Source: Palsa-744 sp963734815
GTDB lineage: Bacteria; Actinomycetota; Thermoleophilia; Solirubrobacterales; Solirubrobacteraceae
Length of the DNA stretch: 64,000 bases
Reading direction: 5' to 3'
Assembly (NCBI GenBank): GCA_963734815.1
Contig: CAVTIH010000002.1
Span: 558,001-622,000, forward strand
The notes under the pieces are model-generated. The model was not told the origin of the DNA, did no database searches, and saw only the letters and a program-made list of their open reading frames with translations. Both the position numbers and the translations under genes were made by a program. Every line of letters begins with the position of its first letter. Within the stretch, counting starts at the first letter, position 1. Positions 58,969 through 64,000 of this stretch are shown piece after piece.

Positions 58969-61104
58969 TCAACCGCCCAGCTGGGGCAGTTCCCAGATGG
59001 ACTGGTCCTCGCTGCCGAGGTGCCACAGCCCGATGCCGAGGCCGAGCGATTCGGCGAGCTGGGCGCGCACCCCGAGCGACTGCTGGTCGGTGTACCACAC
59101 GTCGTGGTGGACACCGTTGGAATCGACGTAGGAAAAGTGCGGTTCGGCCGCCGCCGGTTCCCATTCGCCAAGCGCTCCGAACTCGCTTTGCTCCGCCATC
59201 ACGTTGTTGAACTCCAGCGGCGTGGCGGGGTTGGCGGAGCCGCCGCCGTTGGGCCAGTCGAGCCCGTACATCGGCATCCCGAGGACGAACTTGCTCTTGT
59301 TGGGCATCGTCGCGGTGTAGTCGGCGACCTTCGTGAACCACGGCAGTTCGGCTAGGCCGCCCGGCGTGGAGGTGGTCCAGTGCAGGCCCCAGTCGAGCAC
59401 AAAAATGTAGTCGGAGGGCACCGACAGCGCGGCGTCGTTGTACATCGCGGCGCGACCGCTGGTGATGTTGTAGTACTTGGCGGTGACGATCGTCGAGAGC
59501 TTGTCGCCGATCGAGTGCAGGCGCGCGGCGAGCGCGGTGATCCAGGCGGTGAAGGGTTCGCGCTCGGCCGGAGGGGCGCCCTCGAAGTCGATCTGGATGC
59601 CCGCGTAGCCGTTGCTTTCGCACAGCGACGCAAGCTGGTTGATCATGTTCTGCCCCGCGGCCGGTTCGTTGAGGATCTGATCCTCGTCGGTGGGGTTCTG
59701 GCAGTTCAGGCGCGGCATCACGGCGACCTGCCGCGCCCGCGCCCAGCCGGTGACCAGCGGCCAGTCGCTGCCGGTGACGGTGCCGCCGGGGCCGCAGTTG
59801 AAGTAGGTGGGGTACACCACGCCGATCTGCTGGTAGTGGGCCTCGAGGTCGAAGAAGCTCTGGTCGGTGGAGGCCAGCAGGAAGGCCTGCACGTTGCCGT
59901 GCGTGGGCGGCGGATCGGAGGTTTCCACCGTCAGCGGCGCGGTCGGTGCGCTGATCGCCCCAAGCGAGTCCACGGCCACGACGGTGATCCGATAGCTGGT
60001 GGAGGGCGCCAGCTCGGCGAGCGAGATTTCCGGCGCGGACACCTGGCCGACGGGGATTTCGTTGCGGAACACGCGGTAGCCGACGATGTTGCCGCTGACC
60101 GGCGTGGAGGGCGACCAGGCCAGTGTGGCGGAGGAGGCGGTCACTCCGGTGCTGTGCAGATCGCCCGGCGTGGAGGGCGGAGTGTGGGTCGTGAACACCG
60201 TCACTTCGGGCGCGGGCGCACTGAGGTAGCCGTAGGAGTCCAGGGCGCGCACGGTGAAGGTGTAGTGGCGCTCGGAGGCGAGCGTGACCGTCGTGACCTG
60301 ACCGTCCACCACCCCCTCGGGCACGCCGTTCTCGAACAGGAGGTACCCGACGAGGCGCGCGCCGTTGGCGGCACCCGCCTGCCAGGAGAGCGTGGCGGAG
60401 GTGTCGGTGACGTGCTCGGCGGAGATCAACGCGGGGCCCTCGGGCGGGGTGTGGGTGGTGGTGAGGGAGAGTTCCGGCGTGCGCGCGCTTTCGCGGTGGT
60501 CGGCGTCGACGGCTGCCGCCGCGAGGTGGTAGGTGCGCAGCGAGGAGAGGTGGGTGAGACGCATCGAGTCCTGCGAGGTCTGACCGAGCAGCGCGCCGTT
60601 GCGATAGACGCGATAGCCGATGATCCGCGCCGAGCCGGGGGTGGCGGGCACCCACCAGAGCGTGGCGCCCGCTTCGCTGACTTCGGAGACGCTCAGCTGG
60701 CCGGGCACACCGGGGCCGGTGTCGCCGACGACGGCCGCCGTCCGTTTCCCGCCCCGGCTGACGCGTATACCGATTCGCAGCGCCCGGCTGGGCCGGCCGA
60801 GGCGCCCGCGGGTGTCGACGGCGGCGACCGTGATGCGATGCGCGCGGTAGAGGTTGAACTTAACCACGTACACGCGCCCGGGCGTCTGCCCGGCGACGAC
60901 GCCGTCGCACCTGATGCGGTAGCCCTCGACGGGGGCCGACCCGCGCGTGGCGGAACGCCACGTGATGCGCACGCCGGTGTTGGTGTCGGCGAGCACCCGC
61001 ACGCCCCGCACCCGGCCGGGCAGGCGCACGGCGTGGCGGTGACCGTGGTGGGCAGGCGCGGCAAGCGAGATCGCGGCCACCACGGCAACCAGCACACCAC
61101 TCAC
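58969..61104 (-). CDS. Secreted protein with four Fn3 domains and a GH18-like catalytic domain
   Basis: The 711-residue protein has a signal peptide (VLVAVVAAISLAAPAHA-like) and about four fibronectin-III repeats between residues ~30 and 400. Typical strands read ATLWWVPATPGSARIIGYRVYRNGALLG and ATLAWSPSTPVSGNIVGYRVFRNEIPVG. A C-terminal GH18-like barrel follows: VYPTYFNCGPGGTVTG, YAGIQIDFEGAPPAEREPFTAWITALAARL (Asp-x-Glu), DYIFVLDWGLHWT, LGMPMYGLDWPNGG, GLWHLGSEDQSIWE. It closely parallels its neighbour without Fn3. It overlaps the small membrane protein gene by 4 bases, in an operon with the glycosyltransferase. Confidence 0.87.
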   Translation of the reverse strand: MSGVLVAVVAAISLAAPAHHGHRHAVRLPGRVRGVRVLADTNTGVRITWRSATRGSAPVEGYRIRCDGVVAGQTPGRVYVVKFNLYRAHRITVAAVDTRGRLGRPSRALRIGIRVSRGGKRTAAVVGDTGPGVPGQLSVSEVSEAGATLWWVPATPGSARIIGYRVYRNGALLGQTSQDSMRLTHLSSLRTYHLAAAAVDADHRESARTPELSLTTTHTPPEGPALISAEHVTDTSATLSWQAGAANGARLVGYLLFENGVPEGVVDGQVTTVTLASERHYTFTVRALDSYGYLSAPAPEVTVFTTHTPPSTPGDLHSTGVTASSATLAWSPSTPVSGNIVGYRVFRNEIPVGQVSAPEISLAELAPSTSYRITVVAVDSLGAISAPTAPLTVETSDPPPTHGNVQAFLLASTDQSFFDLEAHYQQIGVVYPTYFNCGPGGTVTGSDWPLVTGWARARQVAVMPRLNCQNPTDEDQILNEPAAGQNMINQLASLCESNGYAGIQIDFEGAPPAEREPFTAWITALAARLHSIGDKLSTIVTAKYYNITSGRAAMYNDAALSVPSDYIFVLDWGLHWTTSTPGGLAELPWFTKVADYTATMPNKSKFVLGMPMYGLDWPNGGGSANPATPLEFNNVMAEQSEFGALGEWEPAAAEPHFSYVDSNGVHHDVWYTDQQSLGVRAQLAESLGLGIGLWHLGSEDQSIWELPQLGG

Positions 61105-61484
61105 CGCGCGCCGCCTTCCGGTTCGCCCGTGACAAGGAGGATCGGCGCGTGGGCCTTTTCCGCCCGCGTCTGGTGTTCGGCGAGCGCCGACACGCCCACC
61201 TGCGGGGTGAGGATGCGGGCGACCGGCGCAAAGATGTCACGCTCCAGGCGGGAGGCCCCGGGCGGGTAGCGGGGGGGTTGGGAGGGGGCGCTGCGCGCCG
61301 GGTGCTGTGTCGGCAGGACCATCCGCTCGAGGCGGCCGACCAGCGTCGCCGGCGCGCGCGCGAGTGAGGGCGCGAGCAGCACGACGGGCAGCAGCGAGAG
61401 CGGCAGCAACAGCATCGCGAGCCCGCGCCGAAGCGTGACCCCGGCCGCCGTTGGCCGCACCGCTGGGAGCTCCTCCACTGCCAT
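61101..61484 (-). CDS. Small membrane-anchored hypothetical protein
   Basis: The 127-residue product has a single hydrophobic helix (LAMLLLPLSLLPVVLLAPSLA, about residues 22-42) and a Pro-rich extracytoplasmic part (PTQHPARSAPSQPPRYPPG ... RDIFAPVARILTPQVGVSALAEHQTR). No family is recognised. It lies 3 bases after the glycosyltransferase stop and overlaps the Fn3-GH18 gene, suggesting a part in polymer export or attachment. Confidence 0.6.
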   Translation of the reverse strand: MAVEELPAVRPTAAGVTLRRGLAMLLLPLSLLPVVLLAPSLARAPATLVGRLERMVLPTQHPARSAPSQPPRYPPGASRLERDIFAPVARILTPQVGVSALAEHQTRAEKAHAPILLVTGEPEGGAR

Positions 61485-61487
61485 CCC

Positions 61488-62834
61488 CTATCCCCCCTCC
61501 CCCCCGGCGCCGAGGCCGGCAGTCGCGGGTCGCGTGCCCCAGGCGGAGGTGCGGCAGGTGGCGATCGCGTAGTAGGTCTGCCACAGCATGATCCCGAGGT
61601 AGAAGAAGACGAACAGGATCCCGTACAGCCACAGCACGTTGTAGCGGTCTTGGAAGAGCAGGAAGTAGAAGGAGTAGACCAGCGCCAGCGCGTAGATCCC
61701 GGCGAGGTAGGTGAGCGGCAGCACCCCGTGGTGGGTGACCAGCGGCGCCCACACGAGCGAGTGCAGCGCCGCGATCGGCGCGAGCAGCGGCAGCAGGATG
61801 CTCATGTAGGCAAACAGCGCGGCGATGGGGTGCTTGCGCCAGATGAATTTGGCGACCAGCAGCGACTCGCGCGTCCACGAGCGCTTCCAGCGGGTTTGCT
61901 GAATCAGGAAGGAGCGGAAGGTGACGGGCACGATCGTGTGCGACACGGCGCGCCGTTCGTAGAGGATGCGCCAATCGCGCAGCACGCAGTTGGTGAGCGA
62001 GCGGTCGTCGCCGAAGGTGGACTCCACGCCCAGGAACGTCTGGTTCTCCCACCACTCCAAGCGCGGCATGATCGCCTCGCGCCGGTAGGCGGAGAAGCAG
62101 CCCGAGCAGCAGGTGACCGCGCCGAACACCGATTCGGCGGCCTTCACCACGCGGAAGGCGACGAAGTAGCGCACCGCCTGCATGCGCGTGATCCAGGAGT
62201 CGCGCACGTTGAGCACGTCGGCGTGCCCGCACACCGCCCCAACCCGCGGGTCGGCGAGCGGCTGCACCAGCAGTTTGAGCGCCTGCGGCTCGACCGTGGA
62301 GTCGGAGTCGACGAACACGATCACCTCCGCCGAAGTGGCGCGGATGCCCGCCGCCATCGCCGCGCGCTTACCGCGGTTCTCCGGGAAGTTGATCACGCTC
62401 ACGCGTCCCTGCGACTCGGCCGAGACGCGCCGCATCTCCGCGAGCGTGCCGTCGGTCGAGCCGTCGTTGACCGCCACCAGCTCGAGCTTCTCGGGCGGGT
62501 AGTCGAGCTCCAGCAGCGAGCGCAGCGAGTCGGCGATCGCCTCCTCCTCGTTGAAGCCCGGCATCACGATCGCGATCTGCGGCTCCACGCCGGCGTCCGG
62601 ACGAGTGCGGTAGAAGAGGCTGAACACGAAGCGCGAGACGATGTATGCCGCGACCGTGAGCGAGTACACGCCGAAGAACACGTTGGTGAACAGCAGCCCC
62701 GCGAAGGCCGCCTTGTAGGCCATCACGGCAGCCAGCAGCAGCAGCAGGTAGAGGCCGGCCAGCCCCTTCAGGATGCGGTGCGTCGTGATCTTGCGAGGGG
62801 ACACCGGCTCAGCCGCTCGCATCGGTCTCGACAC
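61488..62834 (-). CDS. Processive family 2 glycosyltransferase, hyaluronan-synthase/NodC-like
   Basis: The 448-residue membrane enzyme should polymerise a glycan from nucleotide sugars. Two N-terminal helices precede the GT2 domain: IAIVMPGFNEEEAIADSLRSLL, VNDGSTDGTLAEM, VIVFVDSDSTVEPQAL (metal Asp-x-Asp), FGAVTCCSGCFSAYRREAI, FGDDRSLTN (GDD) and IQQTRWKRSWTRESL, the Q-x-x-R-W motif of processive enzymes. Several C-terminal helices form the export channel. The order and motifs best match HasA/NodC; the polymer is not known. GTG 62834 and ATG 62822 are candidate starts. Confidence 0.9.
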   Translation of the reverse strand: MSRPMRAAEPVSPRKITTHRILKGLAGLYLLLLLAAVMAYKAAFAGLLFTNVFFGVYSLTVAAYIVSRFVFSLFYRTRPDAGVEPQIAIVMPGFNEEEAIADSLRSLLELDYPPEKLELVAVNDGSTDGTLAEMRRVSAESQGRVSVINFPENRGKRAAMAAGIRATSAEVIVFVDSDSTVEPQALKLLVQPLADPRVGAVCGHADVLNVRDSWITRMQAVRYFVAFRVVKAAESVFGAVTCCSGCFSAYRREAIMPRLEWWENQTFLGVESTFGDDRSLTNCVLRDWRILYERRAVSHTIVPVTFRSFLIQQTRWKRSWTRESLLVAKFIWRKHPIAALFAYMSILLPLLAPIAALHSLVWAPLVTHHGVLPLTYLAGIYALALVYSFYFLLFQDRYNVLWLYGILFVFFYLGIMLWQTYYAIATCRTSAWGTRPATAGLGAGGEGG

Positions 62835-62865
62835 CTACATCCATGGGCAGATGAGATCGGCGAGG

Positions 62866-63048
62866 GGGGTGTTGTGTTTGCATTTTTTCAGGCCCAAACC
62901 CTTCATTTTGTGAAGTGGTGGGGGTGCTTAGGATGCTTATTTTGGAGGCCAAACCCTTTACTTTGTGAAGTGGCCTGGTGCGGTTGGATGTTTTGTTTTG
63001 GGACCCAAACCCTTCATTTTGTGAAGTGGTATGTGTGCATTCGGATGA
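62866..63048 (-). repeat. Triple array of the interspersed palindromic element (copies 8a-8c)
   Basis: Apexes at 62898-62919, 62953-62974 and 63009-63030 repeat with a 55- and 56-base period on the minus strand, as in the thiX/thiY array. The array fills the gap between the nucleotide-sugar dehydrogenase and the glycosyltransferase, sense to both. In reading direction it starts TGTCATCCGAATGCACACAT and ends GCAAACACAACACCCCC. Confidence 0.92.
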
Positions 63049-63070
63049 CATCTCTACCTCCCCGACCACA

Positions 63071-64000
63071 TCACGGCGTGAAGCGCATTAGGCCGGCGTC
63101 GCGACGGCGGTAGGTGCAATCGAGCACCGCTGGGCAGCGCGCCAGCCACTCGTAGTCGTGGTCGGGGTGCAGGGTGGTGAGGATCGCCAGGTCGTAGTTC
63201 TCGGGATCGAGGGTCGGACCGTCTCCTGGCCGACGATCGACTGCCGTTGGGGCGCCCGCGGCGGGGGCCGCCATCCCGGTCAAGCGCCCACCGCCGATCT
63301 CGAGCGCCGGCACGAGCGGGTCGTGGTAGTCGACCTGCGCACCCTCGGCGCGCAGACGGGCGACGATCTCCAGCGCCGGCGACTCGCGCGTGTCGGCGAC
63401 GCCGGGCTTGTAGGAGATGCCGACGACCAGCACGCGCGCCTCGGGCAGCGGGCGGCCCAACCCCACCAGCACTTCGTGCGCGCGCCACGCCACGTGCCGG
63501 GGACGGCCGGCGAGCTTGCGCAGCGCCTCCTCCGCCAGCTTCGCGGGACGCCCGCGCTCGCGCAGATCGTGCAGCAGGTAGTGGGGATCAACCGCGATGC
63601 AGTGCCCCCCAACGCCGGCGGAGGGGTAGTGCGGCAGAAAGCCGTAGGGCTTGGTGGCGGCCCCCTCGATCACCTCGATCGGGTCCAGCCCGTGCGCCTC
63701 GCACGCATCGGCGAGCTCGAAGGCGAGCGCGATGTTGACGGCGCGGAAGGTGTTCTCGTGCAGCTTCACCAGCTCGGCGGCCTCGGGTGAGGAGACGCGG
63801 TGCAGGCGCTTGCAGGTGTGGCGCAGCACGCTCGCCGCGCGCGTCGCGCACTCCTCCGTGACACCACCCAGCACGCGCGGCGTCTTCAGCTGCTCGTGGT
63901 CGCTCACGCCGGGGTCGATCCGCTCGGGGGCGAACGCCACGAACACGTCCTCGCCGACGCGCAGCCCGCGCTCGGCGAGCGGGTCGGCGAGCAGCTCGCG
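63071..64000 (-). CDS. Nucleotide-sugar dehydrogenase (UDP-glucose/UDP-HexNAc 6-dehydrogenase), 5' end cut by window
   Basis: The visible 309 residues are the central and C-terminal domains of a UDP-sugar 6-dehydrogenase: VFVAFAPERIDPG, RVLGGVTEECATRAA, AAELVKLHENTFRAVNIALAFELA, GGHCIAVDPHYLLHDL with the catalytic Cys, and VLVVGISYKPGVADTRESPALEIV. It oxidises C6 to the uronic acid. The reading frame continues to the window edge, so the Rossmann N-terminus lies outside. The GGHCIAVDP and HENTFRAVNIALAFEL pieces lean toward UDP-N-acetylhexosamine dehydrogenases (WbpA/WecC-like). It precedes the processive glycosyltransferase and could supply its uronic acid donor. Confidence 0.92.
   Translation of the reverse strand, partial: RELLADPLAERGLRVGEDVFVAFAPERIDPGVSDHEQLKTPRVLGGVTEECATRAASVLRHTCKRLHRVSSPEAAELVKLHENTFRAVNIALAFELADACEAHGLDPIEVIEGAATKPYGFLPHYPSAGVGGHCIAVDPHYLLHDLRERGRPAKLAEEALRKLAGRPRHVAWRAHEVLVGLGRPLPEARVLVVGISYKPGVADTRESPALEIVARLRAEGAQVDYHDPLVPALEIGGGRLTGMAAPAAGAPTAVDRRPGDGPTLDPENYDLAILTTLHPDHDYEWLARCPAVLDCTYRRRDAGLMRFTP

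Noticed and set aside
57900..60655. Very long open frames on the minus strand across the two GH18-like genes and elsewhere (for example 5767-8112 minus, 15184-17340 plus, 52581-54773 plus).
   Set aside because: They are high-GC shadow frames: Arg/Ala/Pro-rich with no motifs, and they overlap genes with clear family signatures in another frame.
62866..63048. Rho-independent terminators at the palindromic elements.
   Set aside because: The hairpins are followed by purine-rich sequence, not a T-run, and two loci carry them antisense to the flanking genes; one lies inside an operon before its fourth gene.
1..64000. tRNA genes, rRNA genes, integrases or IS elements.
   Set aside because: No cloverleaf-like sequence with conserved T-arm, no rRNA stretch and no transposase motif was found in any gap.

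Overview
The window is very GC-rich and almost fully coding. Genes use many GTG starts and frequent 4-base ATGA/GTGA overlaps. It looks like a chromosomal segment of an actinobacterium in the broad sense. An actinobacterial-type integration host factor (mIHF), ClpC, a TPP-riboswitch HMP/thiamine importer, MlaE/YrbE permeases and many MMPL and acyl-CoA genes all fit. The combination of genes suggests class Thermoleophilia (Solirubrobacterales-like), but that is inference from content, not a measured phylogeny. No rRNA, tRNA, CRISPR array, integrase or IS transposase was seen. No gap between genes exceeds 300 bases.

Layout. 1-13.6 kb is a housekeeping block, almost all on the minus strand: clpC (partial), lysS, greA, dus, coaX, folK, an MMPL transporter with its own promoter, folB, folP, ftsH, hpt and tilS. 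13.9-19.3 kb holds a MerR-type/adenylate-cyclase fusion, a purine/uridine phosphorylase, two lineage-type hypotheticals, an aldo/keto reductase-like protein and a lower-GC pair of small genes. 19.4-24 kb is lipid catabolism (3-hydroxyacyl-CoA dehydrogenase/enoyl-CoA hydratase fusion; acyl-CoA dehydrogenase behind a TetR-type operator) around a secreted beta-sandwich protein. 24-29.6 kb has secreted or membrane proteins, a C5-epimerase-like protein and a MoxR/VWA pair. 29.6-31.5 kb is a small accessory patch (VapBC, then a Fic protein with a strong inverted repeat at its start). 31.5-39.3 kb carries a TPP-riboswitch operon (ABC importer plus pgi), a HAD phosphatase, pfkA and an alcohol dehydrogenase. 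39.3-46 kb is mixed (AlkA, GNAT-like protein, alpha-oxoamine synthase, mIHF, B3/B4 protein, thioredoxin-like protein). 46-51.4 kb is export and lipid trafficking (MMPL; MlaF plus two MlaE). 51.6-57.7 kb has a lipoprotein, type III glutamine synthetase and a partner-switching set (STAS, SpoIIE phosphatase, Clp-N-like protein). 57.9-64 kb is an envelope-polysaccharide cluster: two GH18-like secreted proteins, a small membrane protein, a hyaluronan-synthase-like processive glycosyltransferase and a nucleotide-sugar dehydrogenase cut by the window edge.

The most striking feature is an interspersed repeat family: 12 copies at 7 loci, all between co-directional genes. Each copy is an imperfect palindrome with a conserved apex (ACCACTTCA, five-base A-rich loop, TGAAGGGT; one A bulged), a purine-rich 3' arm ending near ACACAAC, and arms that keep pairing although their bases change. 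Two loci carry triple arrays with the same 55/56-base period. One copy displaces the start region of the VWA gene and another sits inside the thiamine operon. No family known to me matches it, and no mobilising gene for it lies in the window.

A second genome habit is short tandem duplication of 18-35 bases, often in frame, inside housekeeping genes (lysS, folP) and at promoters (four perfect 25-base units in front of pfkA).
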